Shown here piece after piece: positions 1-10,002 of a DNA stretch of 64,000 nucleotides (positions within the stretch are counted from its first letter, which is position 1; every line of letters starts with the position of its first letter). The stretch lies in contig NZ_AXAY01000017.1 of NCBI RefSeq assembly GCF_000473045.1, positions 124,001-188,000 on the forward strand. Reading direction: 5' to 3'. The notes below the pieces were generated by a model. It was not told the origin of the DNA. It did no database searches and was given only the letters and a program-made list of their open reading frames with translations. The stretch comes from Bradyrhizobium sp. WSM3983. GTDB lineage: Bacteria > Pseudomonadota > Alphaproteobacteria > Rhizobiales > Xanthobacteraceae. Made by a program: the position numbers and the translations under genes.

Positions 1-1045
1 CGTCGAAGGTGTCGCCGGTGCGGTCGGCGCGCGTGCCAGTATTACCGATGAACAGCGCCGAATGCTCCATCCAGTGCAGCGATTCCGATACCGAATAGGC
101 CAGACCCCGCTTCTCGCGGACTTCGCGAACGAGTCGCGAGGACATTCCGCCGCCGAGGATGTGGTTGACGACATAGGCCGCCATGAAGTCCGGATCGCTG
201 CGCTTCACGCCGGGACCACCGAAGGTGATCACGGTCTGCGGCACGTCGAGCGGCACGAAGGCGCGCTGCGGCGGCTTTGCGGCCTCGATCTCCGGAACCG
301 GCACCAGATTGGCCTTGGCTGGCAGGGCGCCGAAGGTGTTGTCGAGCAACTTGCCGAGAGTATCTGGATCGACGTCGCCGACGACCGCGACCTTCAGCGT
401 GTCCTTGGCCAGCACGCGGCCGACATAATCCTTCATGTCGGCGACCGTGACGGTCGGCACGCTCTCCAGCGTGCCGTTGGTCTGCCGGCCGTAGGGATGA
501 TCGCCGAAGGCGATCTCCAGGAATTTGCGGGTTGCCAGCGACGACGGGTCGGTGGTCTGGTGGCGCAGACCGGCGATCACCTGCGAGCGAACGCGGTCGA
601 CATCGGCGGTGTCGAAATGCGGCGCTGTCAGCGCCATCCGCAATAGGTGAAAGGCCTCGTCCTTATTGTCGCGCAGCATGCGCAGGCTGCCCTGGAACCT
701 GTCTTGGGTGGCACGGAAGCGCAGCTCGATGGCGCGGCGATCAAGACGCTCATGAAAGGTCTTGGAGTCGAAATCGCCGGAACCTTCGCCGAGGAGGCCG
801 CTGACCAGGAAAGCGACGCCCGGCTTGTCCTTGGGACCCTGCGCCGAGCCGCCGGCGAAGGAATATTCAATGGCGATCAGCGGCACGGTCGCGTCCTGTA
901 CGAACCAGGCTTCTATGCCGCCCGGCGAGACCAGGCGCTGGACCTTTGCGGCGGCCTTGGAGGGCGAAACCGGAGCCAAAGCGAGCGCTGCGCCGGCGGC
1001 CAACGACAGGACGATGCGTCGGGCGTAAAGGATGGGATTGATCAC
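1..1045 (-). CDS. M16 family peptidase-like protein lacking the zinc motif (C-terminus beyond left edge)
   Basis: Minus-strand frame open from a GTG at 1045 to the window edge, so the C-terminus is missing. The product starts with a signal-peptide-like stretch (Arg-Arg, then a hydrophobic Leu/Ala run ending near AAA) and continues as an M16 (pitrilysin/insulinase) fold, with phrases such as SFAGGSAQGPKDKPG, DHPYGRQTNG and VVGDVDPDTLGKLL. Where active M16 enzymes have HxxEH this one reads AFLVSGLLGEG, so the zinc site is absent. It is the non-catalytic partner typical of paired M16B genes. The GTG overlaps the stop of the upstream active peptidase gene by 4 bases (GTGA), which suggests translational coupling and a heteromeric periplasmic peptidase. 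The choice of GTG rests on this overlap and on the signal peptide it gives. Confidence 0.85.
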   Translation of the reverse strand, partial: MINPILYARRIVLSLAAGAALALAPVSPSKAAAKVQRLVSPGGIEAWFVQDATVPLIAIEYSFAGGSAQGPKDKPGVAFLVSGLLGEGSGDFDSKTFHERLDRRAIELRFRATQDRFQGSLRMLRDNKDEAFHLLRMALTAPHFDTADVDRVRSQVIAGLRHQTTDPSSLATRKFLEIAFGDHPYGRQTNGTLESVPTVTVADMKDYVGRVLAKDTLKVAVVGDVDPDTLGKLLDNTFGALPAKANLVPVPEIEAAKPPQRAFVPLDVPQTVITFGGPGVKRSDPDFMAAYVVNHILGGGMSSRLVREVREKRGLAYSVSESLHWMEHSALFIGNTGTRADRTGDTFD

Positions 1046-2475
1046 AAACGTTTCTCCTCGCGCTTGGTGGTAGTCTTGGCGTTAGTCTTGGCGGTAGCGG
1101 TGTCCTTGATCAGATAGCCGGTGACCGAGCGCTTCTTATCGAGCCAACTTTGCGCAGCCGAACGGACCTGTTCGTCGGTCACGCCGCGGATTCGGTCCGG
1201 CCAGCTTCGAATGTCCTTGATCGAGAGCCCGGTGCTCAGCGCGCCGCCATACCAGCCCGCTAGCGCCGCCTGGTCGTCCTGGGCGTAGATCGCTCCTGCA
1301 ATGAGCTGCGTCTTGACCCGCTCGAGGTCCTCGGCGCGGATTGGGCTCGCAACGATGTCGGCGATGACACCGTCGATGACCTGCTCGATATCTGCGAAGC
1401 TGACACCGGACTTCGGCGAGGCCGAGATCGCAAACTGGGTCGAGTCGAGCGAGATGCTGGAATAGCTGGCGCTGGCGGAGACCGCGAGCGGCTTGTCGAC
1501 GACGAGCGCGCGGTAGAGATAGGAGTTGCTGCCGCTGCCCATCAACTGCGCGAGCACGTCGAGCGCGGCGTTCTCGCCGGCCGCGGCCGTCGTCGCCGAG
1601 GGCACCAGGTAGTAGCGGTGCAGGACGGGCTGCTCGACGCGCGGGTCGGACAGCGTGACCGTGCGCGGGGCTGCCGGTTCCGGCTCTTGCGGGCGGACGC
1701 GCTGCGCCGGGATCGCGGGCTGGGCCGGGATGGGACCGAAATTGCGTTCGACCAGCGCGCGGACTTCGGGGAGTTCGACGTCGCCGGCAATCACGACGAT
1801 CGCGTTGTTCGGCGAATAAAAGCGGCGATAGAAGGCGAGCGCGTCCTCGCGGCCGAGCTTCTCAATCTCCCGATGCCAGCCGATCACGGGCCGGCCATAG
1901 GGATGATTGAGATAGAGCGCGGCCATGATCTGTTCGCTCAAGCGCTCATTGGGACTGTTGGCGACGCGCATGTTGTACTCTTCGAGCACGACGTCGCGCT
2001 CGGACAGTACGTTCTCGTCCTTGAGGATGAGGCCGTTCATACGGTCGGCCTCGAACTCCATCACCGTCGGCAGTTGCTCGCGCGGGACGTGCTGAAAGTA
2101 GCTGGTGTAATCAAGTGAGGTGAAAGCGTTTTCGTTGCCGCCGACGCGAAACACGGTCTTGGAAAATTCGCCGATCGGGTGCTTTTCCGTGCCCTTGAAC
2201 ATCAGATGCTCGAGAAAGTGGGCAAGCCCGGATTTGCCGGGCGTCTCGTCGGCGGAGCCGACCTTGTACCAGATCATCTCCGTGACCACGGGCGTGCGAT
2301 GGTCCGGGATCACCACGATCTGAAGCCCGTTGCTGAGCGTGAAGCTGGCGGGCGGCGCCGACGTGAGCGTCGTCTGGGCAAGTGCGCTGCCGGTAGAAAG
2401 ACTGCAACTCGTGAGCAGTGCAGCAAGAAGGTATGCCGCCGATCGGTCCGAGGACATCGAGATTCGTGTAAACAT
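1042..2475 (-). CDS. M16 zinc peptidase (active subunit)
   Basis: Periplasmic insulinase-family metallopeptidase. The N-terminus has a signal peptide ending near STGSALAQ. The zinc motif HFLEH (in GLAHFLEHLMFKGT) is intact, and the distal glutamate region (ERDVVLEEYNMR) and the second M16 lobe (ERNFGPIPAQP onwards) are present. The frame is open back to 2571, but the first ~32 residues from there do not resemble the family and would precede the signal peptide. ATG at 2475 or 2457 fits better, and the start is uncertain. It is the first gene of a two-gene operon with the inactive M16 partner. This pair looks like core-genome material at the left margin of the accessory DNA. Confidence 0.88.
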   Translation of the reverse strand: MFTRISMSSDRSAAYLLAALLTSCSLSTGSALAQTTLTSAPPASFTLSNGLQIVVIPDHRTPVVTEMIWYKVGSADETPGKSGLAHFLEHLMFKGTEKHPIGEFSKTVFRVGGNENAFTSLDYTSYFQHVPREQLPTVMEFEADRMNGLILKDENVLSERDVVLEEYNMRVANSPNERLSEQIMAALYLNHPYGRPVIGWHREIEKLGREDALAFYRRFYSPNNAIVVIAGDVELPEVRALVERNFGPIPAQPAIPAQRVRPQEPEPAAPRTVTLSDPRVEQPVLHRYYLVPSATTAAAGENAALDVLAQLMGSGSNSYLYRALVVDKPLAVSASASYSSISLDSTQFAISASPKSGVSFADIEQVIDGVIADIVASPIRAEDLERVKTQLIAGAIYAQDDQAALAGWYGGALSTGLSIKDIRSWPDRIRGVTDEQVRSAAQSWLDKKRSVTGYLIKDTATAKTNAKTTTKREEKRL

Positions 2476-2589
2476 CCGAACCCAAAGATCCCAGGAGAAA
2501 ACGCGGTAGAGCGCCCGGCTTTTGGCTCCAATATTGCCATCGACATAGTTCGTCAGTTGCTGGATCGGCATGGCTGTTCAAAAGCTCCA

Positions 2590-3512
2590 TTGCAGTTCGT
2601 CAGGAAAGAGGAATGAGTGATGGGCGATTGTCATCTCTCGGCTGCTCTATACTCCCGGATGTTCCAATCGAGAGCCTGCGCGCTTCCGCAGGACCATGTC
2701 GGTCCAACGCGATGCGAATCTTCCAAAGCATTAGCCGTGCCAAAGAGGAAACTTCGCAAATACTAAAGGGCAGTTCGAACAAGCGATGTTGCGTCTCCAA
2801 CATGGTCATGTATCGGACAACGCCAAATGTTGTTCATTTGCGTTCTGGATGTGTCGCCCTCTATCCTTGTATGATGCGCGCTCACTTCTGGTCTTGAATA
2901 GGCGGAGATGCGCAGCGCAACCCTTTGACAGACGTGATGCGAAGATTGTGCTGAACCGCCGGCGTTCTGACCCAAGTCGATGCTCCCATTGCATACGGCG
3001 CCCACTCAGGGTCACGGCACCGGACGGATAAAGATTGCTCATCACTAAAGTGACTTGGTAAACCACGCATCCTGGTAAACCGCGCAATGGACCCCCCGCG
3101 GTCGCACCGCAGAAGATCATGAACCAGCAACGACGCGCTGTCGTCGGCGTCAATTACTAACGTTGGTAGTTGACGGCGGTGCAGAATGCCGCGCGCGTCG
3201 CTAGTTTATGCCTACATCCATTTTGCAGCGTATCTGCTTGGGCCGACTATCCTTGCGGCGCCTTGCCGAAAATCTCTCCAATGCATGCGTCGGCGAATGA
3301 AAGCTAGGATGAAAGCGCCAAGGACCAACTGCTGCTCGTCGACGAGCTGAAGGCGCGGTGCCAACGTCAATGACCCAATCTGCGGAGCAGCGGTCACTTC
3401 GAAAGAAGGACTTGAATCGCATGCCGCGTTAGGTTGTAGGCTCGGTGTGGCGATCAAACCAATTGATGCAAGTCTCGATGGCGCATCGAAAAGTGCGCAC
3501 CAATGCCAGCCC
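2590..3512. other. gene-poor intergenic stretch
   Basis: About 0.9 kb between the M16 operon and the prolyl-oligopeptidase gene. Several short open frames exist on both strands, but none has a convincing ribosome site, family resemblance or sustained codon bias. I see no tRNA, IS end or clear terminator here. It may be degenerate island DNA. Confidence 0.4.
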
Positions 3513-3524
3513 TGGGAGTGAACG

Positions 3525-5621
3525 GTGTCGAAAGCAAGATCGACGACAAGGGCGCAAGCCGGAAGGCCAACGCTCTCCGCTCCCGATGATGATCCCTATC
3601 TCTGGCTGGAAGAGATAGAAGGCGGACGCGCGCTGAACTTTGTCGAGCGGCAGAACGGCAGGACGTTGCGGGCCTTCGGCGGAGCGGCCTTCAAGCGGGA
3701 TCGCGATGCACTGGCTTCGATCTATGCTCGACCGGACAATATTCCCTATGTCGGGCGGCGTGGCGACCATCTCTACAATATCTGGAGGGACGCCAGCAAG
3801 CTACGCGGCCTGTGGCGAGTGACCACATTGGACGAATTTCGTAAGCCGAATCCTTCCTGGGAAACCTTGCTCGATATCGACCAGCTCGCGGCAAAGGAAG
3901 GCGAGGACTGGCTTTTGAACTCAATTGCCTCGCTGCCAGGAGATCATCCACGAATCATTGTGAGCCTGTCGCGCGGCGGAAGCGATGCTGTCACTCTGCG
4001 CGAATTCGACCTTAATGCGAAAGACTTTGTGGTCGACGGCTTCACGTTGCCGGAAGCCAAGAGTGGCGTCACTTGGGTCGATCCCGACACGCTGCTGTTG
4101 TCCAGCGCACATGGCAGCGGCATGGCAACGACAGCGGGCTTTTCGAGGACCGTGCGATTGTGGCGCCGTGGCGAGCCTGTGGAGCGCGCCGCCGTGGTGT
4201 TCGAGACCACACCAGATCGCATGTGGGCCTGTTGCGAAGTCGATTGGACCGGACAATGGCCGCGTGTCTGGTTCTTCGATCACCTAGACTTCTTCAACGT
4301 CGACGTCTGGCTCGGAACCGAAACCGAGGGGAGTGTGAAGCTCGACCTTCCCTCCGACATCTGGCTGCGAGTGCACCGGGACTGGTTTGTGGTCAAGCTG
4401 CGCTCAGCATGGAGCATTGCCGGCGTTACCCACGGGCCCGATACTGTGCTTGGGATGTCGTTGTCTGCCTTTTTGGCCGGCGATCGCAACTTCACGATCG
4501 TGTTCGCGTCGGGTCCGCGCCGGGCACTGCAGGAATTGTTCTGGGCCGACGACAAACTCGTCCTTTCCATTCTCGACGAGCTACGCCCAGTATTCGAGAC
4601 TTGCACGCCCTCATCCGCCGGCTGGAGCCACGAGAATTTGCGCGGGCTGCCCGGCATCGGCGTGGTCGACGTGTGGCCCTTCGATAACCATCCATCCGAA
4701 AGCAACGGCGACCTTCTCGCCACCGTGCAGGATCCGCTCACGTCACCTTCGCTGATGTTGATCGAACGCGGCATCTCCAGCCCGACCGTGCTGAAACAGG
4801 CGCCAAAGATGTTTAGCGCCGAGGGCTTTGTGGTCACGCAGCACGAGGCGACCTCGATCGATGGCGAGCGGATTCCCTATGTACAGACCGGTCCAGCCGC
4901 GGACAGCGGCAACGCGCCGGTCCATATGAGCGGCTATGGCGGCTTTGGGCTCTCAGTGAGGCCGTACTACAATCCGGCCCTTGGCAAGCTTTGGTTGGAG
5001 CGTGGTGGCACTACCGTACAGGCGAACCTGCGCGGTGGGGGCGAGTTCGGCACACGTTGGCACGACGCCGGACGGCTTGCCGGCAAGACACTATCGCATG
5101 ATGACTTCGCGGCCGTGGCCGCCGATCTGGTGCGCCGCGGCGTGACTGAGCCGAGGCGGATAGCCGCCGAAAGTGGGTCGAACGGCGGCATCCTCATCAG
5201 CAATATGCTCACGCGCTATCCTGCGCGGTTTGGCGCATTGTTTTGCACGATTCCTCTGATCGACATGCGTCGCTACACAAAGCTGCTTGCGGGTGCGAGC
5301 TGGATCGCGGAATTTGGTGATCCCGACAAGCCTGAGGAGTGGGAATGGCTCAAAACCTATTCCGCTTATCATGCGGCCAAACCGGGCCAAAGCTATCCGT
5401 CGATTCTGATTGCGACCACGCGGCGGGACGATCGGGTTCATCCGGGGCACGCCCGCAAGATGGTAGCGAAACTGCAGGTGATGGGCTACGAGGCCTATTT
5501 CTACGAAGCAGCCGCGGGCGGCCACGGCTATGGCAGGGACCACAAGGAGCATGCCAGTTTTCAGGTGCTTGGTTTTCAGTTCCTGAAGAGGAAAATCGGC
5601 TGGTTGGACGATGAGGTCTAA
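3525..5621 (+). CDS. Prolyl oligopeptidase family (S9A) serine peptidase
   Basis: 698-residue protein that begins with the propeller-domain signature DDPYLWLEEIEGGRAL and ends with the alpha/beta-hydrolase catalytic domain. The catalytic Ser is in GSNGG (about residue 548), the Asp is in RDDRVHPGHARKM (about 639), and the His is in GGHGYG (about 677). This matches the S9A family, and the length is normal (~700). There is no signal peptide, so it is probably cytoplasmic, cleaving short proline-containing peptides. The start is GTG at 3525 with GGGAG about seven bases upstream. It stands alone between gene-poor regions. Confidence 0.88.
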   Translation: MSKARSTTRAQAGRPTLSAPDDDPYLWLEEIEGGRALNFVERQNGRTLRAFGGAAFKRDRDALASIYARPDNIPYVGRRGDHLYNIWRDASKLRGLWRVTTLDEFRKPNPSWETLLDIDQLAAKEGEDWLLNSIASLPGDHPRIIVSLSRGGSDAVTLREFDLNAKDFVVDGFTLPEAKSGVTWVDPDTLLLSSAHGSGMATTAGFSRTVRLWRRGEPVERAAVVFETTPDRMWACCEVDWTGQWPRVWFFDHLDFFNVDVWLGTETEGSVKLDLPSDIWLRVHRDWFVVKLRSAWSIAGVTHGPDTVLGMSLSAFLAGDRNFTIVFASGPRRALQELFWADDKLVLSILDELRPVFETCTPSSAGWSHENLRGLPGIGVVDVWPFDNHPSESNGDLLATVQDPLTSPSLMLIERGISSPTVLKQAPKMFSAEGFVVTQHEATSIDGERIPYVQTGPAADSGNAPVHMSGYGGFGLSVRPYYNPALGKLWLERGGTTVQANLRGGGEFGTRWHDAGRLAGKTLSHDDFAAVAADLVRRGVTEPRRIAAESGSNGGILISNMLTRYPARFGALFCTIPLIDMRRYTKLLAGASWIAEFGDPDKPEEWEWLKTYSAYHAAKPGQSYPSILIATTRRDDRVHPGHARKMVAKLQVMGYEAYFYEAAAGGHGYGRDHKEHASFQVLGFQFLKRKIGWLDDEV

Positions 5622-6405
5622 GCGAGCTTCACCCTTAACCTATGGCGAGTGCTGATCGTGCGGGATTGAAATGTTGGGAGCAGACAAGAGAAGCAGTACC
5701 GTCACTGCTCCAGGCTCTGGCACTGGTCAGACATGTCGGTAGTGGCAGGCGGTGATGTTTTCACGCAGCAACAAACGATCCGTTCGTCGCAAATATAAGA
5801 AAGCTGGTTTTCCAACCAACACAAAAAAGAGTGCGTATTCGACTCGCGCCGTAGTTCATTCTCTGAGACTATCGGCCAATGGTTCGTTCATCGTGGCGCA
5901 TCTGATGAGATGGAGGGACGCCTTCGACGAGTTCGACAACTCCGACCCACACGGCACCATCCGACGTGCGCGTCGTATTGTTGACCTAACTGACATTGCG
6001 TCCACATGCTGACTCCGCCGATCGCGCGTCGCATCAAACAGCCGCGGGCCTGCTCGCATCGAGCGAAATGCGACCTGCGTCAATCGGTCGCCAGTCTGAC
6101 CGAGCTCATTTAGCTGGCCAAGTAAAGCAGGATACCACGAACGACACATAGGGTCGCTGGAGTGTGTCTGGTAGCCTTGTCGCGTTGGTCGAATAACGCT
6201 TTAGCCGTGAGGCCGGCTACGATCGAAACCTCGGCCAATCGCCGAGAAGGCGGATTTCATTAAATCTTGAGCCACCGTCAGCAAGCGAGGATATAGCGAC
6301 CTCTCAAGGGTGTGAACGAAGGCGTCATTGGACCTTCAAGTTATCAGCATATCTGCTTTGGGTTGTTAGCTGCGGCAGCTCCGTTCCTGCCGCTGAGCTA
6401 CATAG
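5622..6405. other. gene-poor intergenic stretch
   Basis: About 0.8 kb with only short, unconvincing frames on either strand. I recognise no family. The DNA is more AT-rich around 5750-5880 than the flanking genes. No RNA gene or mobile-element end was identified. Confidence 0.35.
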
Positions 6406-6418
6406 TGGAGGATGTGAC

Positions 6419-6991
6419 ATGGTGACGACTTGTGAGGTGTCGGTCGATGATGCCGCAACGGTGACTCGGATGGCTAGTGCTCTGCTTGCCGAACTTGGGG
6501 CCGGTCACGTGGAGGCCGGAGTAGATACTCAACTGGTTGCCGAACTGCTTGCCATGAAAGAGCGCATCTCGGGGTTTCTTGCTTTTGCGGAGGAACGCCC
6601 CGTCGGCCTCATCATGCTATCGGAAAGCGCCGCCCTCTTTGCCCGCGGAACCTATGGCATTATCACTGAGCTCTACGTGGTGCCGGATCAACGATCATCT
6701 GGTGTTGCGATGGCGCTCATCGATGCAGCCGTTACCCTTGGGACAACAAAAGGGTGGGGCCAACTCGAAGTAGGGGCGCCAAGGCAGCCGATGTGGAACC
6801 GCAGTCCCAGGTCAGCATTGTACTTGAAGCTCGGCTTCTCAGAGATTGGCCCGCGCCTAAAATTGCCGTTGCACGGCCTAGCTTGCCCACGAGGGCAGGC
6901 TAGCCCTCCGGCTCCAACCCGGCTGGAGCCTCGGCGGCGCCGCGCACCGCGACGCGGTATCCCGGATTCAACCGTTCCAACATTTGCATAA
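6419..6991 (+). CDS. GNAT family N-acetyltransferase with extra C-terminal tail
   Basis: The first ~145 residues form a GNAT domain. The beta4/acetyl-CoA loop region reads ITELYVVPDQRSSGVAMALIDAA, and the end of the fold reads NRSPRSALYLKLGFSEIG. ATG at 6419 follows a good ribosome site (GGAGG). Substrate is unknown. After residue ~150 the frame continues for ~40 Pro/Arg-rich residues unlike a GNAT fold. That part runs straight through a palindromic element at 6875-6905, which suggests that the original stop was lost and the reading frame now extends into a repeat. Confidence 0.75.
   Translation: MVTTCEVSVDDAATVTRMASALLAELGAGHVEAGVDTQLVAELLAMKERISGFLAFAEERPVGLIMLSESAALFARGTYGIITELYVVPDQRSSGVAMALIDAAVTLGTTKGWGQLEVGAPRQPMWNRSPRSALYLKLGFSEIGPRLKLPLHGLACPRGQASPPAPTRLEPRRRRAPRRGIPDSTVPTFA
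6875..6905. repeat. palindromic hairpin element at the 3' end of the GNAT gene
   Basis: Imperfect inverted repeat: GGCCTAGCTTGCCC at 6875-6888 pairs with GGGCAGGCTAGCC at 6893-6905 around a 4-base loop. There is no T-run after it, so it is not a standard intrinsic terminator. It may be a small dispersed palindromic repeat (REP/BIME-like) that has become part of the acetyltransferase reading frame. Confidence 0.5.
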
Positions 6992-8264
6992 ATTGTGTGT
7001 AGCACTTACGCAGATTGTGGCGGCTATATCGCGTCGTCAGGCGCGCTTGATCTCTCACCGGGCAAGGCAGACATGCCCATTGGTGTCTTGCGCGACCAGA
7101 TCAGGTATAGGCGCTAGCTAAGCCCTTCGACGTTCTTGGTTAAAGCCCGCGAACGTGGGGGGCCTCAGCCGAGCCATCCTCACAAGAGCCAGAACTCCGA
7201 CGGCGAGTTCTGTTCTGACAACTCTATTTCGGATTTGGCCGGCCTAGACGATCAATCGGCATCGGATCGATTCCTGCGCTGGCGTATGCGTAGGATATCC
7301 CCGTGGCGGCAGGGCGTGTCCTGATGCAATACCCAGCTCACGATGACAGCCTATGCACCGGTGGATTCCGGCAATGCGGGCCGCGGGCCGTGATCGAAAA
7401 GCTCGTCGGCAAATGATTGCGGATAGTTCGCATTCTTATCGACAGTTGTTCGATTTCCCTCAACCGATCAATCATGCTGCCAGATGGCGTTCTTCTTCGG
7501 GCGTCCGATCCCTCGAACGGAATCGCGTAAAGCGGAGGGGGCACGTCCCGAAAATGAATCAGATGCGAGTTAACGATTGCGCCACGCGCCATCGAGCTTC
7601 GTCAACGTAAGCCGCCCATTACGGCGATGAAATTACGCTCGAGACACGACTTGCAGCCTGCGTTTTTCTGTTCACGATGCAGCTTTTGTGCGTGAGTCTG
7701 CGTTTTGCGCAAGAAAGCGTTGAACGAGCGAGCCGGCGACGAGGAGCGCTGGGTTGCAGTCCCACGATCTCTTCATAAAGCTGACCATTCGGGGGCTAAA
7801 GCGCAAGCAGCAGCAGCATTTGACTGCGCGCAAAAATGCCGGCATTTCCAACAACGGGCTGAACTCGATGGACCGTCCGCGCAAGCCAATTGGATACTCA
7901 GATATGCAACAGCGAGGATTGAGCCCTGGTGTTGAACCGCTGCAAGGCTTTTTGCGGCGACGAAGGGCGGCGAGGAGACAGGCGCTCCTAATAGCGCTTG
8001 TCTGAAAGGAGATCACTGGAGCTGGACGAGCGCGATCTTGGCAAGATGGCACTCCCTTTGGCACCGCTCACTCGTCGGGTCGCAACTCCGGATCGTTCAG
8101 TTCCAGGGAAGTATGGGCTACGAGGCTCGCCGCGCCGGCTGGCAATGCCAAGCGATCGGACAAAGTTGCGCAAGGATGCGCTCTCGTTCCTCAGGATCTC
8201 TTGACCATCACCCTTTATCGCGTCACGAGAAAAACCAACACGGATGAGAATGGCAGGCTGAGGG
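6992..8264. other. gene-poor stretch, 1.3 kb
   Basis: No convincing gene. Short frames on both strands near 7136-7324, 7338-7610 and 7672-8064 overlap each other antisense, lack recognisable motifs and are probably non-coding. I see no IS ends or RNA genes. It is likely decayed accessory DNA. Confidence 0.35.
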
Positions 8265-8789
8265 ATGACGAATGTGATTGATCAAGTGAGCAGCTTGGAA
8301 CCACCGCCCGTCTTACACAGGTCGTCAAGACGGTTTGCGTCGTTTTTCGCGCTCGCGGCCGTATCCATCGGTCTGTGCGCCGGGGCAGCCTATTTTTGGA
8401 CCAATCTCGAAGAAATTTTCGAGAAGCCGTCGGCTCGTGACGTCGTCCCAACGACAGGCCTGTCACCTGAAGATAGGGAGGCACTATTGGAGATTCGGTC
8501 CGAGCAGCAGAAGGCAAGTGATCAAATTGGAGAGATCAACCGTAACATCGGCGCGCAGCAAGACGATTTGAAACGCATGGCGGATCAGATCGAGGCGCTG
8601 ACATCGAGAATTGAGTCGTTGCAGAAACCGACCGTCCCATCCTCCGTTCTTCTCGCTCCTTCTCCGCCGCCGCCAGCTGCACCCCTTTCGAGGTCGGCCA
8701 AGCGAGCGGTCCAACCCGCTAAACCAGAAGGGCCGGTCTCGGTCGGGGGCGCGCCACTGATCTCCGAACCGAGCACGAACCAGCGCTGA
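8265..8789 (+). CDS. membrane-anchored coiled-coil protein of unknown function
   Basis: 174 residues. A short cytoplasmic N-terminus (to ~25) is followed by one transmembrane segment (~26-47, FFALAAVSIGLCAGAAYFW). Next comes a heptad-like coiled coil (~70-120, with LLEIRSEQQKASDQIGEINR and MADQIEALTSRIESL), then a Pro/Ala-rich tail. Proteins of this build are common orphan genes in Bradyrhizobium-type genomes. I cannot assign a function. ATG start. No operon partner. Confidence 0.7.
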   Translation: MTNVIDQVSSLEPPPVLHRSSRRFASFFALAAVSIGLCAGAAYFWTNLEEIFEKPSARDVVPTTGLSPEDREALLEIRSEQQKASDQIGEINRNIGAQQDDLKRMADQIEALTSRIESLQKPTVPSSVLLAPSPPPPAAPLSRSAKRAVQPAKPEGPVSVGGAPLISEPSTNQR

Positions 8790-9034
8790 TGTCAGGCGCT
8801 GCTTTTCTGGTGGACGGTTTTGCCGAAACGAAGACTGGCTGCGCGACGTCGGTCAACGAAATGGAGATCGAGGACGGGATCATCGGATCCATGTCTTCCG
8901 AGACGAGGATGTCCAGGCCTTCACCGACTTCGGTATGGCCTACTCATCAAGTTCGGCCGAATGGACAAGGAACTTCCCACGCGGCTCAAGCACTGCAGCA
9001 AGGATAGTCCAATCAGGCTGCGCCTCAGGCGATC

Positions 9035-9943
9035 TCATGCGATGCGGGACGCCTCCTGCAAAAAAATGCTCCGCATCCAAATGCTCGCCGGATCAGCGTT
9101 GTGAAGAGCAGGCCATTGGACTGCCTCGGTAAACGCAAAAACCGGCAACGGAGCTTGGATCGTTCGCAACGGCATTGTGTTCTCGAAATGCTTGAACATC
9201 CTCGATGGCATTGTCGCTATACGTTCAGTTCCCAATAGCAGAGGAGGGATCAGACTAAAGCCCGGCACAGCGACCTCAATACGAATCTTGAGATCGTGCT
9301 CGAGCAAGAGCCATTCGTCGAACGAAGGTCTGATCGTCCGGCCGAATTTGGCCGCAACCTGTCCAATCGACAGATATCGCTCCAATGAAAGCGGCTTGGC
9401 TAGCTGCTTGTTCTTGCGGCAGCCGACGTACACGTATCTTTCGTCAAACAACGGCATTTTGGGATGCGTACGCGACATGAACAATTCCGGACAAACCAGG
9501 AAGTCAATCTCACCGCGCCGGAGAAGCTGATCGGGGTCTTCTTCGGGCGGCAGCAAGTCGAAGGAGACGGCGGGAGCTTCCTGCGCGACGCGGTCCACGA
9601 CCTTTCGAAGAAACACGGTCATCATGAAATCGGAAAGGATGATCCTGAAGCGACGATTCGATTCCGCCGGCTTGAATCCATCGGGCGAAATAATGGAGAG
9701 TTGGATGTGCGACAGAGCCTCGCGAATGGGGGCAGCAAGCGCTTCGGCTCGCGGCGTAGGAACAAGCTTGCGACCCATCATCGTAAAAAGCTCGTCGTGA
9801 AAATAGGTGCGCAACCTGGCCACGGCCGCGCTCATGGCCGGCTGACTCAGGTTGATTCGCCGCGCCGCCGCGGTGAGGTTCGGCTCCGTCATGAGAGCGT
9901 CGAACGCGACGAGAAGATTTAGATCAAGGCCGTTGAAACGCAT
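9035..9943 (-). CDS. nodD: NodD, LysR-type activator of nodulation genes
   Basis: 302-residue LysR-family regulator with clear NodD features. The N-terminal winged HTH begins MRFNGLDLNLLVAFDALM, with the recognition-helix region RRINLSQPAMSAAVARLR. The C-terminal part has NodD phrases such as EIDFLVCPELFMS, PSFDEWLLL and QWPALHNADPASIWMR. NodD binds nod boxes and activates nod genes with flavonoid inducers. Its start lies only 12 bp from a nod box pointing the other way (9955-10002), the usual nodD arrangement that allows autoregulation. The length is slightly short at the C-terminus but complete for the family. No nodABC genes lie on the other side of the nod box. Confidence 0.93.
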   Translation of the reverse strand: MRFNGLDLNLLVAFDALMTEPNLTAAARRINLSQPAMSAAVARLRTYFHDELFTMMGRKLVPTPRAEALAAPIREALSHIQLSIISPDGFKPAESNRRFRIILSDFMMTVFLRKVVDRVAQEAPAVSFDLLPPEEDPDQLLRRGEIDFLVCPELFMSRTHPKMPLFDERYVYVGCRKNKQLAKPLSLERYLSIGQVAAKFGRTIRPSFDEWLLLEHDLKIRIEVAVPGFSLIPPLLLGTERIATMPSRMFKHFENTMPLRTIQAPLPVFAFTEAVQWPALHNADPASIWMRSIFLQEASRIA

Positions 9944-9954
9944 GGCGCGAAGTT

Positions 9955-10002
9955 ATCCCTCGTGTCGATGTGCTCCATCTAAACAATCGATTTTACCAAC
10001 TC
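9955..10002 (+). promoter_or_regulatory. nod box divergent from nodD
   Basis: The 48-bp element starts ATCCCT, has GATG in the middle and ends with the core ATCTAAACAATCGATTTTAC at 9979-9998. This is close to the classical NodD-binding nod box. Its orientation drives transcription rightward, away from nodD, but no recognisable nodulation gene follows. The expected target appears to have been lost. Confidence 0.88.
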
